Counted from the stretch's first letter, positions 17,318 to 29,511 are shown. The stretch is 64,000 bases of DNA from Sulfurisoma sp963709555 (GCA_963709555.1 CAVPWR010000008.1:930001-994000); one strand, 5' to 3'. Numbers and translations: made by a program. The notes: generated by a model from the sequence alone, not told the origin.

Positions 17318-20025
17318 ATGAAACGCATGCTTTTCAATGCGACGCAAGCCGAGGAACTCCGCGTCGCGATCGTCGATGGTCAGAAACTGATCGACCTCGA
17401 CATCGAATCGGCCTCGAAGGAACAACGCAAGAGCAACATCTACAAGGCGGTCATCACCCGCATCGAGCCCAGTCTCGAAGCCGCCTTCGTCGATTACGGC
17501 GCCGAGCGCCATGGTTTCCTGCCGTTCAAGGAAATCTCACGCAATTACTTCAAGCCGGGCGTCGATGCCGGCAAGGCGCGCATCCAGGACGTTCTCAGCA
17601 ATGGCCAGGAACTCATCGTCCAGGTCGAAAAGGACGAGCGCGGCAACAAGGGCGCGGCACTGACCACCTATGTCAGCCTCGCCGGCCGTTACCTGGTGCT
17701 GATGCCCAACAACCCCCGCGGCGGCGGCGTCTCGCGCCGCGTCGAGGGCGAGGAGCGGCAGGAACTGCGCGAGGTGATGGACGAACTCGACGTGCCCAAC
17801 GGCATGAGCCTGATCGCCCGCACCGCCGGCATCGGCCGTGGCGCCGAAGAGCTGCAGTGGGACCTCAACTACCTGATGCAGTTGTGGACCGCCATCGAGG
17901 GCGCGGCCAAGGGCCAGTCCGGCGCCTTCCTGATCTATCAGGAATCGAGCCTGGTCATCCGCGCCATTCGCGACTACTTCCACGCCGAAATCGGCGAGAT
18001 CCTGATCGACACCGACGACGTCTTCGAGCAGGCGCAACAGTTCATGGCCCACGTGATGCCGGGCAACGTCGCCCGCGTCAAGCGCTACCGCGACGACGTG
18101 CCGCTGTTCTCGCGCTTCCAGATCGAACACCAGATCGAGTCGGCCTACTCGCGCCAGGTCACCCTGCCCTCGGGCGGCGCCATCGTCATCGACCACACCG
18201 AGGCCCTGGTCTCGGTCAACGTGAACTCGGGCCGCGCCACCAAGGGCAGCGACATCGAGGAAACCGCGTTGCGCACCAACTGCGAGGCCGCCGACGAGAT
18301 CGCCCGCCAACTCCGCCTGCGCGACCTCGGTGGCCTGATCGTCATCGACTTCATCGACATGGAGTCGTCGAAGAACCAGCGTGAAGTCGAGAACCGGCTG
18401 CGCGACGCCCTCTATTTCGACCGCGCCCGCGTCCAGACCGGCAAGATCTCGCGCTTTGGCCTGCTCGAACTGTCACGCCAGCGGCTGCGTCCGGCCCTGG
18501 CCGAAACCAGCTACATCACCTGCCCCCGCTGCACCGGCACCGGCCACATCCGCTCGACCGAATCGGCTGCGCTGCATATCCTGCGCATCCTCGAAGAGGA
18601 ATCGATGAAGGAAAACACCGGGGCGCTGCATTGCCAGGTGCCTGTCGATGTCGCCACCTTCCTCCTCAACGAGAAGCGCGTCGATATCGCCAAGATCGAG
18701 GTGCGCCACCGCATCAACCTGGTGATCGTCCCCAACCGCCATCTCGAAACACCACAACACGAGATCGTGCGGCTGCGCCACGACCAGCTCAACCAGGAAG
18801 GCATGGTTCTGGCGAGCTACCAGATGGTCGAAAAGGCACAGAAGGAAGCCGAAGAATCCACCTACCAGCCGCCCTCAGCGCAGACCGAAACCAAGGCGAT
18901 CAGGCAGGAAGCGGCGGTCAAGGGCATCACCCCCGACCAGCCCGCACCCATCGTCGAGCCCAAGGCGAGCAAGCAGGAAGCGGCAGCCAGGGCCGAGCCG
19001 AGCCCCGGCCTGTTTGCCCGCATCTTCTCCTTCTTCGGTGGCGGCAAGCAGGAAGAGCCCGTCGTCGTGCCCAAGGCCGAGGACAAGCCCCCCCGGCGTG
19101 ACCGTGGCGAGCGGGGCGACCGCGACCGCGGCGGCCGTGATCGCGGTGGCCGCAGCCGCGGCGGCCGCGAGGGCCGTGACAACCGCGAGGGACGCGAGGA
19201 GCGCCCGGGTCGCGGCGGCGAACGCACTGAACCGCGTGCCCAGCAACCGAAGCGCGAGCCGACGGCCGAAGGCGCCGAAGGTCAGCGCGAAGGTCGGCGT
19301 CAACGCGGCGAACGCAAGGAACGCGGCGAGCGTGGCGGCCAGCCGCAGCAACGCCCCGAGACCGCAGCAACGGAGACCCCCATCCTGGTCGTGCCGACAG
19401 CCGAGACAGTCGGCGTGCAGGGCGGCGACGGGCAGGGCGACAACCGTCGCCGCCGTGGCCGTGGCCGTGGTGGCCGCAGCGAGCGCCGCCCGGACGAAGT
19501 TGCCGGCAGCGTGACGCCGGCCACCACGAGAGCACCACCGAGGCTGCGATGACGGAAGTCCCCGCCGTCGAAACCGTGATGGAGCCGACTCCGACCCGGG
19601 TCGAAGTTCCTGTGGAAACCGCGGTCGAGAGCATCCAGGCCACCGTTGCGCCAGCGCCGACTTTCTCAGCCCCGGTCGAGATGGAGGAACCCGCGGCTAC
19701 TGCGGCTCCGCTCGCCGCCTCAAGCGAGCCGGTTACGGTCGCCGTGGAAACTCCCGCTCCGCTCCCGGTCGTGGTTGAAGCCCCCACCCCGGCTCCAGCC
19801 GTAATCGAGCCGGTCGTTTCCGCACCAGCGATGGCTGCCCCGGTCGCCCCGGTGGATATGTCGGCCTCGCTGCAACAGGCCGGTCTCGTCCTGATCGAGA
19901 CTGCCGCTGCTCAGCGTTCGGTCGAGCCCATCGTCGTGCCGCAGCCTGCACTCGGACGCAAGCCGAAGCCCGTGGTGACCGTCGCCAGCGAACCGCTGCA
20001 GATGGTGGAAACCAAGCAGAACTGA
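17318..20025 (+). CDS. rne: Ribonuclease E (one frameshift near the 3' end)
   Basis: Endoribonuclease that initiates mRNA decay and matures rRNA/tRNA. Corrected length about 902 residues. An S1 domain spans about 38-118; the DNase-I-like metal site is in DHTEALVSVNVNSGRAT; the zinc-link is CPRCTGTGHIRS. The C-terminal third is Arg/Gly/Glu-rich and disordered, with the betaproteobacterial tail LGRKPKPVV...SEPLQMVE. One missing base near 19520 separates residues after about 730. A copy of the 25-bp repeat (19642-19666) lies in the disordered tail and reads VAPAPTF. Confidence 0.95.
19642..19666 (-). repeat. 25-bp dispersed repeat, copy 3
   Basis: AAAGTCGGCGCTGGCG then CAACGGTG, inside the disordered tail of rne, antisense to the gene (protein reads VAPAPTF). 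Confidence 0.8.
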
Positions 20026-20060
20026 TGCAACGGTCCGGCGCATACCGCGCCGGCAAATGA

Positions 20061-20089
20061 AACGGGTACGCTGCGGCGTGCCCGTTTTT
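20061..20089 (+). terminator. Rho-independent terminator of rne
   Basis: An 11-bp stem AACGGGTACGC / GCGTGCCCGTT (one G-T pair) with a short TGCG loop runs into TTTTT, 36 bases after the rne stop. It also abuts the end of the convergent phosphatase gene and could serve both. Confidence 0.85.
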
Positions 20090-20561
20090 ACTTGCGGGAC
20101 AGGCTTTTCACCAACCCCAACGCCGCATCCTCGACCATATCGAGAACATGCTCGAAGCCATCGGCACCACCGTAGTAGGGATCGGGCACCTCGCGTTCGC
20201 TGAAATTTGAAGAATATTCCAGCAGCAAAGCCAGTTTGTGGCGGTGCTCGGCCGGACACGCCCGACGCAGCAGGGTCAGATTGTCCCGGTCCATCGCAAG
20301 GATGAAGTCGAAGCGCACGAAATCGAATTCGGACACCTGCCGTCCCCGCAGCGCGGAGATATCGTAGCCCCGGCCCGCCGCCGCCTGCTGCGCCCGAACA
20401 TCGGGTGGTGCGCCGACATGATAATCATGCGTTCCGGCGGAATCGATCTCCACTTCGGACAGCAATCCGGCCCGATCCAGATAGGCGCGCACTACGCCTT
20501 CCGCCGTGGGCGATCGGCAGATATTGCCCATGCAGACAAACAAAACTCTTTTTTTAACCAT
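20088..20561 (-). CDS. Low-molecular-weight protein tyrosine phosphatase
   Basis: 157 residues. The catalytic P-loop CMGNICRS is at about residues 10-17 (nucleophile Cys10, Arg16) and the general-acid Asp is in DPYYGG. It removes phosphate from tyrosine or arginine residues; the target is unknown. No tyrosine kinase or polysaccharide genes are near. A TTG at 20570 is an alternative start; no clear ribosome site precedes either. The start codon is followed by a run of lysine codons. Confidence 0.92.
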   Translation of the reverse strand: MVKKRVLFVCMGNICRSPTAEGVVRAYLDRAGLLSEVEIDSAGTHDYHVGAPPDVRAQQAAAGRGYDISALRGRQVSEFDFVRFDFILAMDRDNLTLLRRACPAEHRHKLALLLEYSSNFSEREVPDPYYGGADGFEHVLDMVEDAALGLVKSLSRK

Positions 20562-20756
20562 ATTTATCAATTACTTGTAAATTCAGGGCAACGCCTTCGA
20601 GGGCATTTTTCATGTGAGCTATCGTGACATACACCACCGGCGGCATCAAGGCCTCCATCCGCGCCAAAACCCACGGACACGCCTGAAGGCTGAAATTTCC
20701 GTAGGTGCCTTGCGCTCCGATGGCTATCATGCGCATCCTCAAAGAAATACGCCCCC

Positions 20757-22442
<1,686 letters not shown>

Positions 22443-23027
22443 ATGGCGAACCCCCTTGCCAATCTGCGTGCACTGGCTGGCGCTGCCATCAGCGCAGCCC
22501 TGCTGCTTGGCGCAGCCCTTCCGGCTCTCGCCGCCCCTCCCGCCCCCGACGTGGAAATCGTCAATGCCGAATTCGGCATCTTCGAGGACGACGGATCGGA
22601 TCAAATCGGCTTCGGCGTGACCAGCGAAATTCCATTCAGCCGCGGGCAGCCCTACGGCTGGCTGATCGAGGTCAAGACGACGAAAAAAACACTGGCCGTC
22701 CGGGAAGAACTCCTGATGCTGCAGGACACCGTCGCAACTCCCGGCAGCGACCCGAGTGAGGCTGTGCGTGAGTCCATCCTTGGCTTGAACGAAAGTCGCG
22801 TGCCGGTATCCGATGGCATGATTTTCGGTGAGCGCAGGATAAAAGCGGAAGACAAGGCCGGACGCTACCGGCTGCGGGTCTATGTCGAGCGCAAGCTGAC
22901 GGCGACATTTGACTACAGTGTCCTGGCGCCAGGACCTTCTTCATCACCCGAAACAAATTCCGCGAGCAACCCACCGCCAAGGAAATCGCCGCCGGGGAGC
23001 ACAAAGAAGGCTGGAAGGAAAATGTAA
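22443..23027 (+). CDS. Secreted protein of unknown function
   Basis: 194 residues. A clear signal peptide (residues 1-30, hydrophobic LAGAAISAALLLGAALPALA) precedes a mature domain with alternating beta-like segments (VEIVNAEFGIFEDD; YRLRVYVERKLTATFDYSV) and a low-complexity Pro/Ser/Lys tail. I do not recognise a family. It begins with no gap after the ABC-F stop, so is probably co-translated with it. Periplasmic location is inferred from the signal. Confidence 0.65.
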   Translation: MANPLANLRALAGAAISAALLLGAALPALAAPPAPDVEIVNAEFGIFEDDGSDQIGFGVTSEIPFSRGQPYGWLIEVKTTKKTLAVREELLMLQDTVATPGSDPSEAVRESILGLNESRVPVSDGMIFGERRIKAEDKAGRYRLRVYVERKLTATFDYSVLAPGPSSSPETNSASNPPPRKSPPGSTKKAGRKM

Positions 23028-23120
23028 GCGCGCTCTGCACCGCGCGCACTCGATCTCGTGCATGCCTTTCCGTCCTGGCAAGGGGTGTATATTCATCACC
23101 GGACTGCAAGAGATCGCATC

Positions 23121-25331
23121 ATGCCCATTCCCGTCCCCGCCCGCCTGTCGCCTAACCTCGCCGGTGATTTCTGGGGCGGCCTCGCGGCGATGCTGGTGGC
23201 CCTGCCTTCGGCCATCGCCTTCGGTGTCACTATCTACTCTCCTTTGGGTGGCTCCTACGCCGCCTACGGCGCGCTGGCCGGCATACTCGGCGCCACCGCG
23301 CTCGGGCTGATCGCGCCGGCACTGGGCGGCACCCAGCGGCTGATCACGGCACCCTGCGCTCCGGCCGCCGCGGTGCTCTCGGCCTTCGCCATCGAGTTCC
23401 TGCACCAGGGCGCCGCGCTCGAAGCCACGCTGCTGATGCTGGTGATCATCGGTCTCATGGCCGGAACCCTGCAGGTGATCTTCGGCACGGTCGGCCTCGG
23501 CCGCTTGATCAAGTACATGCCCTACCCCGTGGTCAGCGGCTATCTCTCGGGCGTCGGGCTGATCATCATCGCCAGCCAGGTGCCGAAGCTTCTCGGCGTA
23601 CCCAAGGACATCCACTTCTGGCAGTCGCTGGTCGCAGCCGACGCGTGGCGCTGGCAGGGCATCGTCGTCGGCGCGATCACCATCATCGTCATGGTCGGTG
23701 CGCCGAAGGTGACGCGGCGCGTGCCGGCAGCCATTCTCGGCCTCGCCGCCGGCGTGGCGGCCTATTTCGGCCTCGGCCTGTTCGACCCGACCCTGCTGGT
23801 GGTCGAAGGCAACCGCCTGATCGTCGGTCCCATGGGCGGAGGCGGGGGCGGCTTCACCGACGCCTTCATGGGGCGCGTCAACGCCATGGCGGATATCGAG
23901 CTCTCCCAACTGCAGATGCTGCTGGTGCCGGCGCTGACGCTGGCGGTGCTGCTGTCCATCGACACCCTGAAGACCTGCGTCGTGCTCGACGCCCTGACTC
24001 GCTCGCGCCACAACTCCAACCGCGAACTGGTCGCCCAGGGCCTGGGCAACATCGCTTCGGCCGTGGTCGGCGGCATCCCCGGTGCCGGCACCATGGGCGC
24101 AACACTGGTAAACATGTCCAGCGGCGCCGCCAGCCGGGTATCGGGCGTGATGGAGGGCGTGCTGGCGCTGGTCGCGTTCCTCGTCCTCGGTTCGCTGATC
24201 GCCTGGGTGCCGGTGGCGGCGCTGGCCGGCATCCTGATCGTCATCGGCGTGCGCATGATCGACCGCCACAGCCTGCAGTTGCTCAAGTCGCACCACACCA
24301 TCCTGGATTTCTTCGTCATCCTGTCGGTGGTGACGGTGGCGCTGACCGTCGGCCTGATTCCCGCCTCGGCCACCGGCATCGTGCTGGCGATCTTCCTTTT
24401 CATCCGCGAGCAGATCGGCGGCAGCATCATTCGCCGCAAGGCCTACGGCAACCAGAGCTTCTCCAAGCAGATCCGCCTGCAGGAGGAAATGGAAGTGCTC
24501 GAGCAGCGCGGCGACCAGGCGGTGATCTTCGAACTGCAGGGCGCCCTCTTCTTCGGCACCACCGACCAGCTCTACACCATCCTCGAGCCCGAGCTCAAGA
24601 CGCGCAAGTACATCGTGCTCGACATGCGCCGGGTGCAGACGATCGACGTCACCGCCGCCCACATGCTCGACCAGATCCGCGACATGATGGACGAGAAGGA
24701 CGGCTTTCTCGTCTTCAGCCAGTTGCCGCAGAACCTCCCCTCCGGCCGCGACATGCAGCACTACTTCGACCAGACCGGCCTGGCGCCATCGAAGAGCGCG
24801 GCGCGAATTTTCGACGAACTCGATGGGGCGCAGGAGTGGATCGAGAACCGGATACTCAAGGAAGCCGCGCTCGAACGCGCCGAGGAGAAACCTCTCGACC
24901 TGCACGAACTGGAACTGTTCAAGGGCCGCAAGGAGGCGACGCTGGCAGCGCTCGAAGTCCACTTCGAAAAGCGCGCGTGTCCGGCCGGTGAAAAGATCTT
25001 CGCCCGCGGCGATGCCGGTGACGAACTGTTCCTGATCCGCCGCGGTTCGGTGCGCATCATGCTGCCGCTCAACGGCAAGCAGGCGCGCCACATCAGCACC
25101 TTCGGCCGCGGCGACTTCTTCGGTGAAATGGCCTTCCTCGACGGTGACGCCCGCTCGGCCGACGCCATCGCCTTCACCGACGTCGACCTCTTCGTCCTCT
25201 CGCGCAAGACCTTCGAAGTCCTCGCCGACGAGCACAAGAAAGTGGCCGTGAAGCTGATGGAGGGCTTGGCCAGCGTGCTCGCCGGCCGGCTGCGCTACGC
25301 CAACGCCGAACTGCAGGCGCTGGAGTCGTAG
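23121..25331 (+). CDS. SulP-family anion transporter with STAS and cyclic-nucleotide-binding domains
   Basis: 736 residues. A multi-span SulP permease (about 12-425) starts with LSPNLAGDFWGGL and contains GGIPGAGTMGATLVN. A STAS domain follows (about 460-570: VIFELQGALFFGTTDQLY, VLDMRRVQTIDVTAA), then a C-terminal cNMP-binding domain (about 615-725: IFARGDAGDELFLIRRG, GDFFGEMAFLDGDARSADA). Substrate could be sulfate, bicarbonate or another anion. The start ATG 23121 gives a short cytoplasmic N-terminus. A 25-bp repeat copy lies right after the stop. Confidence 0.9.
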   Translation: MPIPVPARLSPNLAGDFWGGLAAMLVALPSAIAFGVTIYSPLGGSYAAYGALAGILGATALGLIAPALGGTQRLITAPCAPAAAVLSAFAIEFLHQGAALEATLLMLVIIGLMAGTLQVIFGTVGLGRLIKYMPYPVVSGYLSGVGLIIIASQVPKLLGVPKDIHFWQSLVAADAWRWQGIVVGAITIIVMVGAPKVTRRVPAAILGLAAGVAAYFGLGLFDPTLLVVEGNRLIVGPMGGGGGGFTDAFMGRVNAMADIELSQLQMLLVPALTLAVLLSIDTLKTCVVLDALTRSRHNSNRELVAQGLGNIASAVVGGIPGAGTMGATLVNMSSGAASRVSGVMEGVLALVAFLVLGSLIAWVPVAALAGILIVIGVRMIDRHSLQLLKSHHTILDFFVILSVVTVALTVGLIPASATGIVLAIFLFIREQIGGSIIRRKAYGNQSFSKQIRLQEEMEVLEQRGDQAVIFELQGALFFGTTDQLYTILEPELKTRKYIVLDMRRVQTIDVTAAHMLDQIRDMMDEKDGFLVFSQLPQNLPSGRDMQHYFDQTGLAPSKSAARIFDELDGAQEWIENRILKEAALERAEEKPLDLHELELFKGRKEATLAALEVHFEKRACPAGEKIFARGDAGDELFLIRRGSVRIMLPLNGKQARHISTFGRGDFFGEMAFLDGDARSADAIAFTDVDLFVLSRKTFEVLADEHKKVAVKLMEGLASVLAGRLRYANAELQALES

Positions 25332-25332
25332 C

Positions 25333-25358
25333 GAAAAGTCGGTACTGGCGGCACGCCG
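25333..25358 (+). repeat. 25-bp dispersed repeat, copy 4
   Basis: AAAAGTCGGTACTGGCG then GCACGCCG, in the short convergent gap just after the SulP stop. Two core differences. Confidence 0.75.
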
Positions 25359-25379
25359 ATCAGCCCGGACGGCTGGTGC

Positions 25380-25859
25380 TCAAAGCCCCAGGTCGCCAAG
25401 TCCCGGGTGATCGTCGGGACGTCGCCCCAGCGGCCAGTGAAATTTGCGTTCCGACTCCTTGATGGGCAAATCGTTGATGCTGGCGTAGCGATACCGCATC
25501 AGTCCGTTGTCATCGAACTCCCAGTTCTCGTTGCCGTAGGAGCGATACCAGTGCCCGGAGTCGTCATGCCACTCGTAGGCAAAGCGCACGGCGATGCGGT
25601 TCCCGGTAAAAGCCCAGAGCTCCTTGATCAATCGGTAGTCGAGTTCCCTTGCCCATTTTCGGGTCAGGAACTGCACGATCTCGGCCCGCCCCCGCGGAAA
25701 CTCGGCACGGTTGCGCCACTGGCTATCCTGGGTATAGACGAGTGAAACCCGCTGCGGATCACGGCTGTTCCACCCGTCCTCGGCCAAGCGCACCTTCTGG
25801 ATCGCCGTCTCCCTGCTGAATGGCGGCAGCGGCGGCCGAACCTCGGTCTCTTGGCTCAT
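25380..25859 (-). CDS. DUF1348 / NTF2-like protein
   Basis: 159 residues of the nuclear-transport-factor-2 fold family DUF1348, recognised by the segments RLAEDGWNSRDP, TQDSQWRNRAEF, and RFAYEWHDDSGHWYRSYGNENWEFD. No catalytic function is established for the family. It starts 9 bases after the cynS stop and is the last gene of the nrtABD-cynS operon, so may act on cyanate-related or nitrogenous compounds; that link is inference. Confidence 0.85.
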   Translation of the reverse strand: MSQETEVRPPLPPFSRETAIQKVRLAEDGWNSRDPQRVSLVYTQDSQWRNRAEFPRGRAEIVQFLTRKWARELDYRLIKELWAFTGNRIAVRFAYEWHDDSGHWYRSYGNENWEFDDNGLMRYRYASINDLPIKESERKFHWPLGRRPDDHPGLGDLGL

Positions 25860-25868
25860 CGTCCGCAC

Positions 25869-26312
25869 TCAATAGGTCTTGTACGGCAGGAACTTGCCCG
25901 ACATCACGATATTCACGCGGTCGCCCGCCGCATTGGGCTCGCGCTTCATGTCCATCTTGAAGTCGATCGCGCTCATGATGCCGTCGCCGAATTCTTCGTG
26001 GATCAACTCCTTGAAGGTGGTGCCGTAGACGCTGATCAGTTCGTAGAAGCGGTAGATCAGCGGATCGGTCGGTACGGATGTCGGCAGCGAGCCCTTGTAG
26101 GGCACGACCTGCAGCAGCGCGACGGCTTCCGCCGGCAGGCCGAAGACCTTGCCGACCGTGGTTGCCTGCTTCTTGTCGAAGGTCATCTGGCCGAGGCAGC
26201 CGGCGGTGACCCACTCCTTGGAAAGGCCGACCTTCTTCGCCACGTCGGCCCACTTGATGCCCTTCTGGATCCTGGCGGCGACGATCATTTCGGTGACATC
26301 GTTGCGGTTCAT
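25869..26312 (-). CDS. cynS: Cyanase (cyanate hydratase)
   Basis: Cyanate plus bicarbonate to ammonia and CO2, cytoplasmic decamer. 147 residues, near the family length. The catalytic residues Arg, Glu and Ser are in IYRFYELISVYG and GIMSAIDF, and the C-terminus MSGKFLPYKTY is typical. Fourth gene of the nrtA-nrtB-nrtD-cynS operon, 16 bases after nrtD. This context makes cyanate a likely substrate of the transporter. Confidence 0.96.
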   Translation of the reverse strand: MNRNDVTEMIVAARIQKGIKWADVAKKVGLSKEWVTAGCLGQMTFDKKQATTVGKVFGLPAEAVALLQVVPYKGSLPTSVPTDPLIYRFYELISVYGTTFKELIHEEFGDGIMSAIDFKMDMKREPNAAGDRVNIVMSGKFLPYKTY

Positions 26313-26328
26313 GCTGTTCTCCTGATAA

Positions 26329-27258
26329 TCAATGGTTGACGACTTGCTTCAATTGCGGGGAATGCTTGTCGGTGGGAAGCGGCAGGACGGTTGCACCCTC
26401 GCCCTCCAGACCCGGCTGGACCACGGGCGGGTTCTTCGCGTCGTGGAACATCTCGGCCTCGGCGCCGGCGTAGGTCCTGGAGCGATTGACGAGAAAGTCG
26501 ACGAGGTGGTTGCGGATCTTGTAGTACTGGGGATCGTGATGGATGCCGGCGCGGGTGCGGCTCCTGGGCATGGTGACCTCGACGATCTCGGCGATCTTGG
26601 CGTGCGGGCCGTTGCTCATCAGCACGATCTTGTCGGCGAGCAGGATCGCCTCGTCGACGTCGTGGGTGATCATGAACACAGTCTGGTGAGTGGCCTGAAC
26701 GATCTTCAGCAATTCGTCCTGGATGGTGCCGCGCGTCAGCGCATCGAGCGCACCGAAGGGCTCGTCGAGCAGCAGCATCTTGGGCTGGATGGCGAAGGCC
26801 CGCGCAATGCCGACGCGCTGTTTCATGCCGCCGGAGAGTTCCGCCGGCTTCTTGTGGATGGCGTGACCGAGGCCGACCATCTCCAGATACTGCGTGCAAT
26901 GTGCCGTCACCTTGTCCTTGCTCCAGTCCGGCCACTTCGAGTTGACGCCGAAAGCCACATTGCCGAGAACCGTCATCCACGGCATCAGCGCGTGGCTCTG
27001 GAACACCACGCCACGGTCGAGGCTCGGCCCGATCACCTCCCGGCCGTCCATGATCACGTTGCCGGCGCTGGCCTCCTCGAGGCCGGCCAGCACGTTGAGG
27101 ATGGTGGTCTTGCCGCAGCCGGAGTGGCCGATGATGCAGACGAATTCGCCCTTGTCGATGTGGAAGTGGATGTCTTCGAACACCGGCGGGTTGGCTTGGC
27201 CGGCGTCGGCCGGATAGACCTTCTTCAGCGCCTCGACGGTCAGAAAATGAGCACTCAT
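26329..27258 (-). CDS. Nitrate/cyanate-type ABC transporter ATPase
   Basis: 309 residues. Walker A GHSGCGKTT, signature LSGGMKQRVGIARA, Walker B MLLLDEPFGALD, switch His in ITHDVDEA. It has the NrtD/CynD length with a C-terminal extension (about 255-309) beyond the ATPase core. It lies 11 bases after the permease gene. Energises import with the NrtA/NrtB-like proteins next door. Confidence 0.92.
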   Translation of the reverse strand: MSAHFLTVEALKKVYPADAGQANPPVFEDIHFHIDKGEFVCIIGHSGCGKTTILNVLAGLEEASAGNVIMDGREVIGPSLDRGVVFQSHALMPWMTVLGNVAFGVNSKWPDWSKDKVTAHCTQYLEMVGLGHAIHKKPAELSGGMKQRVGIARAFAIQPKMLLLDEPFGALDALTRGTIQDELLKIVQATHQTVFMITHDVDEAILLADKIVLMSNGPHAKIAEIVEVTMPRSRTRAGIHHDPQYYKIRNHLVDFLVNRSRTYAGAEAEMFHDAKNPPVVQPGLEGEGATVLPLPTDKHSPQLKQVVNH

Positions 27259-27269
27259 CGCCTTGTTCC

Positions 27270-28113
27270 CTATTCCCGGTAGGTGACGAGCTTCTGCAGC
27301 GCGCCGAAGATCATGTCCAGGCCCATGCCGACCACACCGATCATCACCACGGCGAAGATCACGTTGGGCAGCGCCAGGTTGTTCCACTCGTTCCAGACGA
27401 AGTAGCCGATGCCGGTGCCGCCGACCAGCATCTCCGCGGCGACGATGACCAGCCAGGCAATGCCCATCGAGATGCGCATGCCGGTGACGATGGTCGGTGC
27501 CGCCGCCGGCAGGATCACCAGAAAGGCCTTGCGCAGCGGGCTCACCTCCAGCGTGCGGGCGACATTGATCCAGTCGCGGCGCACCGAAGCAACGCCGAAT
27601 GCCGTGTTGATCAGCATCGGCCAGATCGAGCAGATGAAGATGACGAAGATGCCGGAGATTGCCGAGTCCTTCAGGCTGTAGAGCGCCAGAGGCATCCAGG
27701 CCAGCGGCGAGATCGGTTTCAGCACCTGGATGAAGGGGTTGAAGGCCTGGAACAACAACGGCGACATGCCGATGAGTGAAGCCCAGCGGCAGCGCCACGA
27801 TCACCGCCAGCACAAAGCCGAGGCCGACGCGGGCCAGCGAATGCGCCATCTGGATGCCGATGCCCTTGTCGTTGGGCCCTTGATCGTAGAACGGGTCCGA
27901 CAGGTATTCGACGAAGGCCGGCCCACCTTGGCCGGCGGCGGAAAGCCGTCGGTCTTTTCCGCCCCTTGCCCATCATCGCCGCGTATTCCGCATCGGCGGC
28001 GCGAGCGCGGCGGATTCCTTCGGCAGCGTGGCCAACTGCCACGCGCCGAGGAAGATCGGCGAAGAGCAGCAGCGAGATAAGGGCCGCCTTGAGGGTTTGC
28101 GCCTTGAACGCAT
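27270..28113 (-). CDS. Nitrate/cyanate-type ABC transporter permease (several frameshifts in N-terminal half)
   Basis: Inner-membrane permease of the NrtB/CynB/SsuC type. The C-terminal 165 residues are intact: NPFIQVLKPISPLAWMPLAL, the coupling EAA-like loop, and AEMLVGGTGIGYFVWNEWN. The N-terminal half is scattered over three frames (ALISLLLF, IFLGAWQLATLPKE, ADAEYAAMMGKG, MAHSLARVGLGFVLAVIVALPLGF), needing about five one-base corrections between 27770 and 28100. The start ATG 28113 has a strong ribosome site (GGAGGAAG). Probably functional in the organism; errors likely. Confidence 0.85.
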
Positions 28114-28130
28114 GACGTCTTCCTCCGTGC

Positions 28131-29472
28131 TCAGGTGCTTCTTGATGGCGAAACTATTCACGTAGGCATCCGCCTTGGCCGGGTCGAACTCCTTGCCCAT
28201 GACCTTGAACTTCTTCATGGTCTCCTTCGGCGGCGTCATGCCGACTTCGGCCATGTATTTCTTCGCGTCGGTGAGCAGATAGACCTTCTCGGCGATGTCC
28301 TTGTACTTGACGTCGCCCTTGACGTAGCCCCAGCGCTTCATCTGCGACAGGATCCAGTAGGCCATCGAGTACCAGGGGAAAGGATCGTAGTCGACACGCT
28401 CGGGCACGTTCACGACGTTGCCGAGGCCGTCGGCGAACTTGCCGGTTAGCACCTGTTCGAGCACCGCCTTGGGCTGGTTGAGGTAATTGGCCGGCGACAA
28501 AACCTCGGCCATGATCGGCCGGTTCTTCGGGTCGCGCGCCATCGCCGCCGACTTGAGGATCGCACGGTAGAGCGCGGCGAAGGTGTTGGGGTTCTGCTTG
28601 ACGAACTCGGTCGGAATCGCGAACGAGCAGCAGGGATGGCCGTCCCAGATATCGCGCGAGAGGACATGGATGAAGCCGACCTCGTCGAACACCGCACGCT
28701 GGTTGACCGGGTCGGGACCGAGGAAGCCGTCGATGTTGCCGGCGCGCAGGTTGGCCACCATCTCCGGCGGCGGCACCACGCGCAGCTGCACATCCTTGTC
28801 CGGATCCAGGCCATTCTCGGCGAGGTAGTAGCGCAGCAGGAAGTTGTGCATCGAGTACTCGAAGGGAATGGCGAACTTGAAGCCCTTCCAGTTCTTCGGA
28901 TCGCGATTGCCCTTGTGCTTCATCGCCAGGGTGATGGCCTGGCCGTTGATGTTCTGGATGGTCATCACGTTGGTCGGCGATGCGGTCGAGCCCACCCCCA
29001 TCGAGATGGCCAGCGGCATCGGCGCCAGCATGTGGCTGGCGTCGTATTCCTTGTTCAGCACCTTGTCGCGGATCAGCGCCCAGCCGGCCGTCTTCATCAT
29101 GCTGACGTTGAGGCCTTCCTTCTTGTAGAAGCCCAGCGGCTCGGCCATGATCAGCGGACTGGCACAGGTGATCGGGATGAAGCCGACCTTGAGATCCTTC
29201 TTCTCCAGCGCGCCCTTTTCCTGCGCCATCGCCTCGAGCGTGCCGAAGGGAATCAGCGAGGAGATCGCGGCCCATGCGGTCGAGGCGCCGACGACGGAGA
29301 GGAAGCGGCGGCGCTCGGCATCCCTGGGGAAGAGCGCCTTCATCACCGTGGTCTCGATGACCCGGCGGTTCAGCGCCTCGGTCTCGGCAATTTCATGCTC
29401 GGTCTGGCTGGCATGATGGCCGCAGCTGCAGCCGGCATGGAGGGTGACATTCGGGTCGAAGGGGTTGTCCAT
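28131..29472 (-). CDS. Nitrate/cyanate-type ABC transporter substrate-binding protein (Tat-like signal; 3' frameshift)
   Basis: About 446 residues, NrtA/CynA type. A twin-arginine-like signal (about 52-80: RRRFLSVVGASTAWAAISSL) lies after an unusual long N-terminal extension holding CSCGHH. The binding domain shows VGFIPITCASPLIMAEPLGFY and GFLGPDPVNQRA. The frame reads through into nrtB; a one-base correction near 28134 gives a stop after FAIKKH. Transcribed from the sigma-54 promoter at 29512-29527. Confidence 0.9.
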
Positions 29473-29511
29473 GATCTTAAGCTCCTTGTGAGAGAAATCT
29501 GTTTATTACTC

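Noticed and set aside
20554..20742. 62-codon minus-strand frame before the tyrosine phosphatase gene (MRMRMIAIGAQG...).
   Set aside because: No recognisable family, overlaps the phosphatase start, and has no clear ribosome site; cannot be supported as a gene.
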